DNA of 34,661 nucleotides from Patescibacteria group bacterium. Lineage in GTDB: Bacteria; Patescibacteriota; SICC01. Below the pieces are notes generated by a model. That model worked only from the letters and a program-made list of their open reading frames with translations, made no database searches and had not been told where the DNA came from. This document shows, one piece after another, positions 1 through 8,544 of the stretch. Positions within the stretch are counted from its first letter, which is position 1; the number at the start of each line of letters is the position of its first letter. The translations under genes and the position numbers were made by a program. Location: positions 1-34,661 of the forward strand of contig SICC01000005.1 of NCBI GenBank assembly GCA_009694835.1, in the 5' to 3' direction.

Positions 1-477
1 GAAAAACTCCACGCTTCCCTGTACCGAATGGCCCTTAGCGATGTTAGGGCAGCGTCGGAAGGTGGCTCTAAGATGGGAGCATTTATTCTTGGCTACTGCT
101 TCATTGACGCGATGGCCAGCCTTTACTCAGGCGAAACCAATAACAATAATCCAGGGACTCGCTTTAAAAGGTTCGTAAAAGAGTATTTTACCCAGCGGAT
201 TGATACACGGTACAACGCCGAACATGTGTACCATGACCTCCGGAGCGGCTTAGTTCATTCGTACGCTATCGGGAAACACTATGAGTTCACCGATAAGCAG
301 CATCTCGGAAAGCAGTGGAGTATGTATCGGCGCAGAACCGTTCTTAATCTTGAAGACTTCATTGAACACCTCGAAGAAGCGTACTGGTTATTCATCCAAG
401 ATATCCGGGAAAATGATGACGTTTTCAAAAAGGCAAAGCGCCGCTACCGGAAATACCGGCTGATTGTTTCAAGATAA
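1..477 (+). CDS. 5'-truncated hypothetical protein with HEPN-like RX4H motif (DLRSGLVHSY)
   Basis: Frame stays open to base 1 (EKLHASLYR-MALSD...), so the gene probably starts outside the window. R-SGLV-H fits the HEPN RX4-6H pattern in an alpha-helical context. Confidence 0.55.
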   Translation, partial: EKLHASLYRMALSDVRAASEGGSKMGAFILGYCFIDAMASLYSGETNNNNPGTRFKRFVKEYFTQRIDTRYNAEHVYHDLRSGLVHSYAIGKHYEFTDKQHLGKQWSMYRRRTVLNLEDFIEHLEEAYWLFIQDIRENDDVFKKAKRRYRKYRLIVSR

Positions 478-513
478 TAGTAGCTTGCTGTCTCATTCTG
501 ATAGTCGATACCT

Positions 514-692
514 GTGTCTCATTTGTCTCGTTTCGTGCCTGATCCGCTGAAATTGTGAGACACTGGGAAATGTCTCAACGGCTTGGCAACCATTGGTTAT
601 GAACCCGAGTGGCCTGCACGTAGGGAATATATAGAACCAAATCGGTAAACCCCTCAACGGTCTCCTAAAAGTGGTTCTGAACTCGAGTGGCC
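514..692. repeat. Composite repeat upstream of heliorhodopsin: hairpin (GTGTCTCA 514-521 / TGAGACAC 556-563) plus two copies of CTCAACGG-N18/19-TGAAC[C/T]CGAGTGGCC
   Basis: Copies at 574-614 and 653-692; related hairpin and third copy downstream at 2006-2104. Confidence 0.7.
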
Positions 693-756
693 CACAAACA
701 ACAGAAATGGTCGGCTCTCAGCCCGATTTATTCTCCTGTCGGAACAAGCAAAAGCG

Positions 757-762
757 TATAGT
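757..762 (+). promoter_or_regulatory. Putative -10 box TATAGT, 8 nt before the heliorhodopsin ATG at 771
   Basis: Sequence TATAGT-TGAAAGCA-ATG. Confidence 0.45.
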
Positions 763-770
763 TGAAAGCA

Positions 771-1532
771 ATGAAGAATACAAAAATCCAAAGCTTCCGA
801 CGGCTCAATATCATTGCAGCTGCGTTACATGCTGCTCAGGGAATCATCATCCTTGCCCTGGCGACTGACTTCAAATTGCCCCTCAATCTCGGCTTTCTCC
901 AGTTCAATACGATCACCCAATCACTGGGGCCAGCCACTAAAACGATTGCTGATATCCCGCTGGTCTGGCTGGTCGTGGCCTTCCTGTTCATGTCAGCGAT
1001 CGCGCACCTAGTGATCGCCACCGTCGGACGCAAGCGTTACGAACGCGACCTCGCCAAGGGCATTAACCGTTTCCGGTGGATTGAGTACGCGTTCTCGGCC
1101 AGCACGATGATGGTCGCAATCGCGATGTTGGTCGGTATCTACGATCTGGCGACGTTGGCCGTCATCTTTATCGTGACCGCAGTGATGAACCTGATGGGGC
1201 TGACGATGGAAGTGCTCAACCAGACCACCCAACGCACGAACTGGTTGCCATACTGGATTGGCTGCCTGGCGGGAATCGCACCGTGGGTGGCGGTGGCGCT
1301 CTATCTTGGTTCAGGAGAAGCCTATGGTTCGGCCGCGCCGACATTCGTCTACTGGATCTTCTTCAGCATGTTCCTGTTCTTCAACTGCTTCGCGATCAAC
1401 ATGCTGTTGCAATACAAGAAGGTCGGGAAGTGGTCCGATTACCTCTACGGTGAGCGAGTCTACATCCTGCTCAGTCTATTCGCCAAGTCGGCCTTGGCGT
1501 GGCAGGTGTTCGCGGGGACGCTCAGGCCGTAA
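771..1532 (+). CDS. Heliorhodopsin
   Basis: Seven hydrophobic segments; TM7 SLFAKSALAWQVFAGTL with Schiff-base Lys; TM3 RFRWIEYAFSAS with Glu counterion position; His in the first two helices (AALHAAQG, AIAHLVIA). Start moved from TTG 762 to ATG 771. Confidence 0.93.
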   Translation: MKNTKIQSFRRLNIIAAALHAAQGIIILALATDFKLPLNLGFLQFNTITQSLGPATKTIADIPLVWLVVAFLFMSAIAHLVIATVGRKRYERDLAKGINRFRWIEYAFSASTMMVAIAMLVGIYDLATLAVIFIVTAVMNLMGLTMEVLNQTTQRTNWLPYWIGCLAGIAPWVAVALYLGSGEAYGSAAPTFVYWIFFSMFLFFNCFAINMLLQYKKVGKWSDYLYGERVYILLSLFAKSALAWQVFAGTLRP

Positions 1533-1996
1533 TGGATATTTCACTCAGCGGCGTCAACACAACCGACCTGGTCGGGCTGTTCATGATGCTGGCAGGATTC
1601 GTGATTGGACTCGGCGCGGTGACGGTCATCGATTTGCACGGGTTTCTCGGTCAGCACTCGAACTACTGGACGGAAGCTACCACCCGGACCCACAAGGTCA
1701 CCAAACCGATGATTTGGATCGGTATCAGCCTGGTGGCGCTCGGCGGTCTGATTTTCTACCGAGGTGACTATTCCGGCATTCCCACCGTGCAAGCTGTCCT
1801 GGTAGCGCTGCTCGTCTTGAATGGAACGTTCCTGACGTTCCGGGTCAGCCCGTTCTTGTTGAAGCGCGAGCGGCAGGGCAAGGCGGCCGAACTTCTTCCG
1901 GCGAGCTGGCAGCGGCGCATCATGGCCTCGTTCGTTATTTCGGTTATTGGGTGGTGGGGGAGCCTCGCTTTACTGACGTTGTATCTGGTTCGGTAG
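1532..1996 (+). CDS. Small multi-TM membrane protein, overlapping the heliorhodopsin stop (TAATG)
   Basis: ATG at 1532 overlaps the TAA at 1530-1532; about 4 hydrophobic helices; no family recognised. Confidence 0.8.
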   Translation: MDISLSGVNTTDLVGLFMMLAGFVIGLGAVTVIDLHGFLGQHSNYWTEATTRTHKVTKPMIWIGISLVALGGLIFYRGDYSGIPTVQAVLVALLVLNGTFLTFRVSPFLLKRERQGKAAELLPASWQRRIMASFVISVIGWWGSLALLTLYLVR

Positions 1997-2005
1997 GGGC
2001 CTTTT

Positions 2006-2104
2006 AGTGTCCCATTTGTCCCATTCCGTACGTAAACGGGACACTGCCATATAATCAAGAAAGCCCTCAACGGTTTGCGAACGGTGATTCTCAACCCGAG
2101 TGGC
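2006..2104. repeat. Downstream copy of composite repeat: hairpin AGTGTCCC/GGGACACT (2006-2045) plus CTCAACGG-N17-TCAACCCGAGTGGCC (2066-2104)
   Basis: Matches the 514-692 element; hairpin arms differ in sequence but still pair. Confidence 0.7.
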
Positions 2105-2201
2105 CTGCAGTTACTTGCAAAAGTAGCTTAACCGTGGTATATTTCTAAGCTCATTCAAAACCTGGTCAGCCAGTCCATCAGAACCCAACGGAAGGACTAA
2201 C

Positions 2202-2522
2202 ATGAAGTACCGCCTGGTAGAGCATGCGTACGACGGGCATATGGAGTACGAGGAAGGTCCCGGCAGTCTGAGCGATCTCGTTCAAGACAAAACCAGCCGA
2301 GTCGTGAAGACCGGTGAGGCGGACAGCCTCGAGGCAATCAAGGACCTGCCCGCATGGCTTTTCGAGGACCATCTCGAGGAGTCACCCCAAGATCAGCTCG
2401 AGACGCAATACTCCTACGAGCTTCAGGCTCACGTCGACGGGAAGTGGAAGTACGTGAAGAACGTCTACCCCTCTGAAGTCGAAGCGAGCTGGTCCGAACC
2501 GGTGGCTTTTCCAAGCCGCTGA
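2202..2522 (+). CDS. Hypothetical protein, 106 aa
   Basis: GGAAGGA upstream of ATG; acidic soluble protein; no family recognised. Confidence 0.55.
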   Translation: MKYRLVEHAYDGHMEYEEGPGSLSDLVQDKTSRVVKTGEADSLEAIKDLPAWLFEDHLEESPQDQLETQYSYELQAHVDGKWKYVKNVYPSEVEASWSEPVAFPSR

Positions 2523-2550
2523 AGAACCGGGTGGTTCTGATGTTCAAGTC

Positions 2551-2603
2551 GGGAGTGACGTGGAGTCATTGTTTATTTACTAAACAATCTCTATGTCACT
2601 CCC
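2551..2603. repeat. Near-perfect ~23-bp stem hairpin, 5-nt loop
   Basis: GGGAGTGAC-GTGGAG-TC-ATTGTTTA-TTTAC-TAAACAAT-CTCTAT-GTCACTCCC; only TC unpaired, two G-U pairs. Confidence 0.85.
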
Positions 2604-2649
2604 GCACCACCCTCGACTGGCTGATCAGGTTCCAGGATGATGTTTCTGT

Positions 2650-2682
2650 ATCGCAGTTCGAACGTCCTCTATCAAGCCCTGC
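2650..2682. repeat. 33-bp direct repeat, copy 1
   Basis: ATCGCAGTTCGAACGTCCTCTATCAAGCCCTGC, identical to 3469-3501. Confidence 0.95.
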
Positions 2683-2724
2683 AAGACTTGAATAATTACC
2701 TTAACCATAGTAGTATCCACTACT

Positions 2725-3459
2725 ATGACATCAGTGGAAGACGAGAAACAACCAGTGCCTATTCCCGATCAAGTTGTCGAGTTACTAGGTAGGTTCAAGC
2801 CTAAGTCAGTGTTCCTTTATGGCTCACGAGCGCGGCAGGACTTTACCGAGCGGAGTGACTACGAAATCGGAGCGTTGTTCAGGGAAGCAGCCTATGTACC
2901 ACGCTCGAAGATAGCTGAAGCAGTCCAGATCGACGGCGTGAACGTCTATCCGTTCGTGTATGAGGATTTGCTTGCCGGTAAAGTCGACACCCCGTTCCAA
3001 CAAGCAATATACCTACGTGAGCTGAGCGAAGGAGCCAAGACCATCCACGGAGAAAAAGTTGTCGAAAAACTGAAAGCCCCTCCGATCTCGACAGTCGATC
3101 TAATGCAAGAGATTGCCTTCGATAAAGGCGTAGCGGTTGCTGCCGTTCGCGCCAGACAGGAAAAGGACGCGATTTCCACCTCAGTTAACTTCGCCAAGTC
3201 GTGCCTGTTTGGGACGCGTGTATTAGAAATCCTCGAGCTACAAGAATTTCCAATTGAGTACGATCAAATTTATGCACTCAGCGCGAAAGTGGTGCCGGCT
3301 GAACACCAAGATGTTGTTGAGGCGGCGCAACGGGTGAGAAAAGGTGGCGAGATGGTGCGCGATGACATCTTCCGCAACATTGCTCTACTCAATCAATATG
3401 TTGAGCCTCGGGTATTAAAGGCGTTTCATGAAAATGGTGACGCGGTAGTCTTACCGTAG
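2725..3459 (+). CDS. Nucleotidyltransferase (MNT-like) domain protein with helical C-terminal region, possibly HEPN-like
   Basis: FLYGSRARQDFTERSDYEIGALF resembles the GSxAR...SDxD NTase motif, with SDYE in place of SDxD; C-terminal helical SVNFAKSCLFGTRVLEILEL. Confidence 0.75.
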   Translation: MTSVEDEKQPVPIPDQVVELLGRFKPKSVFLYGSRARQDFTERSDYEIGALFREAAYVPRSKIAEAVQIDGVNVYPFVYEDLLAGKVDTPFQQAIYLRELSEGAKTIHGEKVVEKLKAPPISTVDLMQEIAFDKGVAVAAVRARQEKDAISTSVNFAKSCLFGTRVLEILELQEFPIEYDQIYALSAKVVPAEHQDVVEAAQRVRKGGEMVRDDIFRNIALLNQYVEPRVLKAFHENGDAVVLP

Positions 3460-3468
3460 AACTGCTTA

Positions 3469-3501
3469 ATCGCAGTTCGAACGTCCTCTATCAAGCCCTG
3501 C
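3469..3501. repeat. 33-bp direct repeat, copy 2
   Basis: Identical to 2650-2682. Confidence 0.95.
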
Positions 3502-3803
3502 CAATATCCCAAAGTTCCGAAACCCGCACCGTCTTTTTAATTAAAAATACAACAGAAAGCTCTGCCAGCTTGTTTGGGTACCAAGTGAAGCTAGTGCAGA
3601 ATGGCACCCAAGTTAATCAAAAGAATATCTACGGGGAAGGCACTCAACAGTTTCCGACGGATGTGGCGGCGAACAGTCAAGCCAGCGGGATACTTTACTT
3701 TGAGAAAGCTGATCCTTCAAAGCCATCAACGATTGCTCTTGAAGGTACCGAGAGCGGTGGCTCTTACTCCCAACTCTCATTCACGTTCACAGCATCGCCT
3801 TGA
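3502..3803 (+). pseudogene. Possible remnant of a beta-sandwich (DUF4352-like) extracellular domain
   Basis: Frame reads ...SSETRTVFLIKNTTESSASLFGYQVKLVQNGTQVNQ...SGILYFEKADPSKPSTIALEG... with no good start or signal peptide. Confidence 0.45.
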
Positions 3804-3889
3804 GGCACCTATGGAACCGACGGCCAATTAAGCCTGTGACGGCCTTATAATGCTGGCTCCCAACCCGACTAAGGTCTTACCATGTAGGT

Positions 3890-4444
3890 ATGAGCACGGA
3901 CTCAGACATTACTTTCATTACCGGCAACCAGAAGAAGGCCGAGTATCTAGAGCAACACCTTGGGTACCCGGTCGAGCATATGAAGCTGGATCTGGACGAG
4001 ATTCAATCGCTGGACCTCAAGGAAGTCGTCGAGCACAAGGTCCGCCAAGCCTACGGCGAGATTAAGAAGCCGGTTATCGTCGAAGACGTTGCGTTGGAGT
4101 TTATGGCATTCGGCCGCTTACCCGGTCCGTTCATAAAGTACTTTGTGGACGAAATGTCGTTTGAAGATATCTGTGGGATGCTGCACGGTCAGGATCGGGC
4201 AGCGGTGGCCCGTTGCGTGTTCGGATATTACGACGGGAAAAACGTTGAGTTATTCGAGGGAAGTCTTGGCGGGAAGATTGCCGAGCAACCGGCGGGCGAT
4301 GGCGGTTTCGGATGGGATAAGATTTTTATTCCCGATGGCTACGATGTCACCCGCGCGGAGCTCAGCGAGAAAGATGACCGTAAGACGTACTTGCTGATCA
4401 AACCATTCGCCACGGTCAAGGCATTTCTTGAAGGTCGCGAATAG
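3890..4444 (+). CDS. rdgB: RdgB/HAM1-like non-canonical purine NTP pyrophosphatase
   Basis: FITGNQKKAEYL, VEDVALEF, GFGWDKIFIPDG, LSEKDDRKTY motifs. Confidence 0.85.
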   Translation: MSTDSDITFITGNQKKAEYLEQHLGYPVEHMKLDLDEIQSLDLKEVVEHKVRQAYGEIKKPVIVEDVALEFMAFGRLPGPFIKYFVDEMSFEDICGMLHGQDRAAVARCVFGYYDGKNVELFEGSLGGKIAEQPAGDGGFGWDKIFIPDGYDVTRAELSEKDDRKTYLLIKPFATVKAFLEGRE

Positions 4445-4550
4445 GGTAAGTAAAAAGTTTCGAGCCTGATTCGGTGAGCCGGGTGGACAATCGAACCGGT
4501 CAGATCAAGAACGAGACAATCAGCTCATTTTCGCTGTATGATGGGCCGCT

Positions 4551-5264
4551 ATGCAATCTGCAGAAAATCCAGAGAATCGGCCCGAAGCCGAGAAAGACGC
4601 TCTTGCGGAGCGGTTCTTGAATCTCATTTCCGACGAGCCAACGGTAGCGATTCTGATGTCCGGGAGGGGGACTAATGCCGAAGCAATTCTCAAGAACCGT
4701 CAGCGATATCCGAACCTTGAGATTGTAGCCATCAGCACTGACAACCCGGATAGCTACGCGACTCACATTGCTAATGAATTCCAGCTGGACCTGCTCGCAC
4801 CAGATATCACGATCAAGGATGATTCAACTCGGGCAGACTTCTTTGGAGCGCTATCGAAGGATCTGGAGTCTGAACAGGTTGACCTGCTTCTTTACGCAGG
4901 GTTTATGCGTGTTGCTCCGCCTGAGTTTGTGAGTAGATTCCCCGGAATGAATGTTCACCCAGCGGATTTAACCATTCGTGACAGTCGCGGGATGGCCAAG
5001 TACGTAGGTATAGCTGCCCTGGAACGCATGACTCGCGAGCATGATTACGTTGCCGCGACTGTGCACTTGATTGAATCAGGCGTCGATCAAGGACAGCCGC
5101 TAGCCGTCTCTGAGAAACTGGCAATCAGCGATGGCGATAGGGCGGACGTTACATCACTGCACGAACGACTTCGGACGACTCGGGAGCATCAGCTGTATCC
5201 GGCAGTCCTGGAAAAGTTGGCCAGTAAAAGGGTTTCATTGAGGGATTTACCTCTATACTTGTAA
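4551..5264 (+). CDS. PurN-like formyltransferase
   Basis: LMSGRGTNAEAIL, LLLYAGFMRV, MNVHPADL, VHLIESGVDQGQPL; diverged substrate loop. Confidence 0.8.
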   Translation: MQSAENPENRPEAEKDALAERFLNLISDEPTVAILMSGRGTNAEAILKNRQRYPNLEIVAISTDNPDSYATHIANEFQLDLLAPDITIKDDSTRADFFGALSKDLESEQVDLLLYAGFMRVAPPEFVSRFPGMNVHPADLTIRDSRGMAKYVGIAALERMTREHDYVAATVHLIESGVDQGQPLAVSEKLAISDGDRADVTSLHERLRTTREHQLYPAVLEKLASKRVSLRDLPLYL

Positions 5265-5269
5265 GGCTC

Positions 5270-5733
5270 ATGAATGACTATTCGACAATTCAGGACGGCG
5301 TGCGGTTCATCGATGCTGGCGAGCTTTGGAGGTCCGTTTCGGGTATTCCGCTTGAGAAGAGAAGCCGGGCGATCATGGAGAGAGTTGGGGTTGAGTTTTT
5401 TGACAAAGAAAGGACCCTGATTGCGAAGCCGGCCATTGCCATCATCGGTTTGGGCGGGATTCCAATCAGAGTTTCGGACAATGTCCCCAAGCTTAGCCTT
5501 GGCGGCTCAATAACCATTCCCAGTCTGTCCAAGACGTCAGAAGAAATGATGGGCATCGGGGGGGGTTAATAACCTACCTAAATCCAAACGATGCTGAACC
5601 CGCGGCCCTGGCCGACAAGATGTTTGAACTCGGGCATTTTTCAACTGCCCATCTGGTCAATTTGAACATCCTCATCGCTGGTGTGTCGACCGCGGTCGAG
5701 AATGAGTTCAATATCCAAGCATCTAAAGCTTAG
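5270..5733 (+). pseudogene. Hypothetical protein interrupted by a frameshift at a G8 tract (or sequencing error)
   Basis: Frame 1 (5270..5569) ends right after GGGGGGGG; +1 frame continues ...LITYLNPNDAEPAALADKMFELGHFSTAHLVNLNILIAGVSTAVENEFNIQASKA* to 5733. Confidence 0.6.
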
Positions 5734-5784
5734 AGTCTGAAATGCGTACTATCTCTCTGCTTACTTACCAGCTAAGCTTTAGCT

Positions 5785-6411
5785 ATGGATACTTCGATAG
5801 TCCCGCTGGCCATTACCATGATGGCCGGGCCACAGATTCTGTCGGCCATCATTTTTGCTACCAGTAAGAAACCGATTAAAGCCTCGGCCGCCTTTACGCT
5901 CGGTGTGGCCATAGCGGTTACCCTGGGCGTTTTCATTACCACAACTATCGCTTCGGCTATCGGTGCTCAAGCTAGTAGCGGCACTAGCGAACCGTCGACG
6001 GCTGCGCAAGCGGTTCAAATCGGCTTGGTAGCGTTGTTAATTTTCGCCGCGTTCCGTTCGTACCGAAAGCGGGAAACCATCAAACCGCCGAAGTGGCTTG
6101 GAAAGTTACAGGGGGCTTCTCCGCGACGCGCGTTCGAAGTTGGCGCCTTGCTCATTCTCTTTTTCCCGAGCGACTTGGTGATCCTGATCACGACGGGTAT
6201 TCACCTAGCGTCGAAAAACCTCGACGTTGTGGCCGCTCTCCCGTTCATCGCCCTGACGACATTGATAGCAGCGTTGCCACTGCTTGGTCTAGTGCTATTC
6301 CACAAGAAAGCCGTCACGGCGGTTCCGGCCATTCGTAAATGGATGAACGATAGTGTCTGGCTCGTAAACATCATCGTTTACGTCATTTTCATCTTCCTAA
6401 TTCTCGACTGA
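5785..6411 (+). CDS. GAP / Sap (sulfolipid-1-addressing)-like membrane protein
   Basis: Six-TM profile with LysE-like arrangement (MMAGPQILSAIIFATSKKPIKASAAFTLG; FFPSDLVILITTG). Confidence 0.65.
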   Translation: MDTSIVPLAITMMAGPQILSAIIFATSKKPIKASAAFTLGVAIAVTLGVFITTTIASAIGAQASSGTSEPSTAAQAVQIGLVALLIFAAFRSYRKRETIKPPKWLGKLQGASPRRAFEVGALLILFFPSDLVILITTGIHLASKNLDVVAALPFIALTTLIAALPLLGLVLFHKKAVTAVPAIRKWMNDSVWLVNIIVYVIFIFLILD

Positions 6412-6453
6412 CGCTCGATTGCTGCTTGCCTGAGCTGGGCGTATAGTTGAGCC

Positions 6454-7671
6454 ATGCCGAAGCAGAGTCAAAATAGCTCTCAATCTAAACGCGCAGAAAC
6501 CAAAAACAGGCCCTGGCGCACATTTAGCGTCGGACTTTTACTTCTCCTGGCCAGCACGTTTACCGCCTCTGCCGTGATAGCAGCCTGGGCCCAGCCGCTT
6601 ATTTTCAACACTGATACCTGGGTCGAGACGGTCGGTCCTCTCCCGCAAAATGAAGCCGTCGCCACGGCCGTTGCAGATGATGCGGTCACCGCGCTCTTCC
6701 AGTCTCAAGATGTGGAGGGGAAGATTAAGGGCGCACTACCGGCTCAGGCGGGCTTTTTAGCCGCGCCGCTGTCCTCGCAAATTAAGACGTCAGCCAATAA
6801 AGCCGCTCGAAACGTCATTCAGAGCGAACAATTCTCGACCATTTGGACCAGTGCCAACCGCTTGGCCCATGAGCAGTTTCTCAAATTGATTAAGAACAAA
6901 CCTGACGAACGACTAGCCGCCGCTCGCGGGAAAGCCGAATCAGTCACGCTCGACCTCGGGGCGATTCAGCAGCAGATTCGCAGCACCCTGGGTATTACCG
7001 GGGAAGCTCTGATCGACCCGGCTGCGGTCAATAATGCCGCGTCGACGGCCGACGAGGTTTCACTCAATCTGGAAAGTAAGATCAAAGACGTTCGCCGCTT
7101 TGCGACAGTCGTTGACCGTCTGAATAAAGTCTTGCCGATTGTTGCCATCTCATTGTTCCTAGCGGCGCTGGCCGTATCCCGCCGTCGCCAAAAGACCTTG
7201 CTGGTTGCGGGCGTTGCTATCGTGGTCACGTCGACTCTGTTACTGATTGCTCTCAAGGGAATCCGCCCAGAAGTGGTGAATATGGGATCGAATGTGACCG
7301 ATCAATCTGCGCTTGGCGCAATCTGGGATCAGGTCACCAACAAGCTTCATTCCGCTTCCAAAGAACTGATGATTCCAGGATTCCTCGTGATTCTATTAGC
7401 CCTTGTGGCGGGTCCATACGAGTCGGCAGTTCGGTTCCGCGAATCAACCGGGCTACACAAACTGGCGACTAGCCAGGCCGCAAAAAGTTGGCAGTCTGTA
7501 CGCCGATTTATCGACAGCGGTCGCCATTGGTTCCGCGGAGCCGGAATAGTCATTGTCCTCGCTTCGCTTTTGGTGGTTTCCCCTCTGACGCTGGCTGGGA
7601 TCGTCGGCGCTGTTGCGCTGACGGTCGCCTACCTTTCCGTGGTTGAAATCATTCGGCCGACGGAGGCCTGA
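6454..7671 (+). CDS. Integral membrane protein of unknown function
   Basis: N-terminal TM, extracellular region, several C-terminal TMs. Confidence 0.75.
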   Translation: MPKQSQNSSQSKRAETKNRPWRTFSVGLLLLLASTFTASAVIAAWAQPLIFNTDTWVETVGPLPQNEAVATAVADDAVTALFQSQDVEGKIKGALPAQAGFLAAPLSSQIKTSANKAARNVIQSEQFSTIWTSANRLAHEQFLKLIKNKPDERLAAARGKAESVTLDLGAIQQQIRSTLGITGEALIDPAAVNNAASTADEVSLNLESKIKDVRRFATVVDRLNKVLPIVAISLFLAALAVSRRRQKTLLVAGVAIVVTSTLLLIALKGIRPEVVNMGSNVTDQSALGAIWDQVTNKLHSASKELMIPGFLVILLALVAGPYESAVRFRESTGLHKLATSQAAKSWQSVRRFIDSGRHWFRGAGIVIVLASLLVVSPLTLAGIVGAVALTVAYLSVVEIIRPTEA

Positions 7672-7673
7672 AT

Positions 7674-8369
7674 ATGGAGACAGCGCTTTGGTACGGCTTA
7701 CTATCAGTGTCGCCGCTGATTTTGGCTCCGATCATTGGCACGTGGTGGAAACTATCCAAGCACACCATGGCGATTTTATTGGCCTTTGGTGCGGGAACGT
7801 TCATCTCGGCGTTGGCATTTGATTTATTCGCGGAATCGTTTCACCGTGGCGGCGCGTTGATTGCCAGTATCGGTTTACTTGGTGGGGCGGCCATTTTCAT
7901 TTCGCTCGGCCAGTTGATTACACACCGAGCCAAGAAAGGCGAAGCCGGGGGAATCATGCCATTGGCGGCCGGAATCATTGATGGTATTCCCGAGAGTTTA
8001 ACGTTGGGAACGGCCGTAGCCGTGGCGGCCAACCCAATCGCGCTGATGGCGGCTATCATCATCTCCAACATCCCGGAAGCCTTTTCCAGCGCCGAGAATC
8101 TGGAACGGTTGGGCCACTCCCGAAAGTCGATTATTCTATCCTGGACGACGGTAGCCATTGCGTTGCTGGGAGTGGTCCTTCTGGGCGAAGCGCTGGGTGG
8201 CATTCCGGATGGAGCCCTGGCGGCACTTCAGGCCATCGCCGCCGGTGCCGTTGTGGGTGTGGTTGCCGATACTATGTTGCCGCAGGCTTACGACCAAGGT
8301 GGCCCGTGGGTAGCGTTTGCCACCGCTGCCGGCTTCTTGACGGCATTCCTGCTCAGCGAATTAGTCTGA
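7674..8369 (+). CDS. ZIP-family metal transporter
   Basis: GIIDGIPESLTLG and SNIPEAFSSAENL motifs; ~8 hydrophobic helices. Confidence 0.85.
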   Translation: METALWYGLLSVSPLILAPIIGTWWKLSKHTMAILLAFGAGTFISALAFDLFAESFHRGGALIASIGLLGGAAIFISLGQLITHRAKKGEAGGIMPLAAGIIDGIPESLTLGTAVAVAANPIALMAAIIISNIPEAFSSAENLERLGHSRKSIILSWTTVAIALLGVVLLGEALGGIPDGALAALQAIAAGAVVGVVADTMLPQAYDQGGPWVAFATAAGFLTAFLLSELV

Positions 8370-8422
8370 CGCTCGCACTGCGCCAACCTGCTGACCGGCA
8401 GAGCCGGCCACCCGTTGGCGCT

Positions 8423-8517
8423 CATGACGCCAGGCTGCGTTGCTTGCTCCGGTGCTTCCTCGACGTACGTTAGTACGTCTCGGTTCGCTCCTCGCAGCGC
8501 CTTGCCTGGCATTCATG
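8423..8517. repeat. Large imperfect inverted repeat between ZIP gene and murB
   Basis: CATG..GCCAGGC.TGCG ... GACGTAC-GTTA-GTACGTC ... CGCA..GCCTGGC..CATG. Confidence 0.7.
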
Positions 8518-8544
8518 TGTAAGCGTCAGAGACGTGTTCACCGC

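Noticed and set aside
771-1532. Type-1 (proton-pumping) rhodopsin
   Set aside because: The WIEY and SLFAKSALAWQVF motifs are heliorhodopsin-like; no DTD/NDQ-type pump motif in the third helix.
514-2104. Integron attC sites as explanation of the heliorhodopsin-flanking repeats
   Set aside because: CTCAACGG and its partner do not fit RYYYAAC/GTTRRRY well and no integrase is seen in the window.
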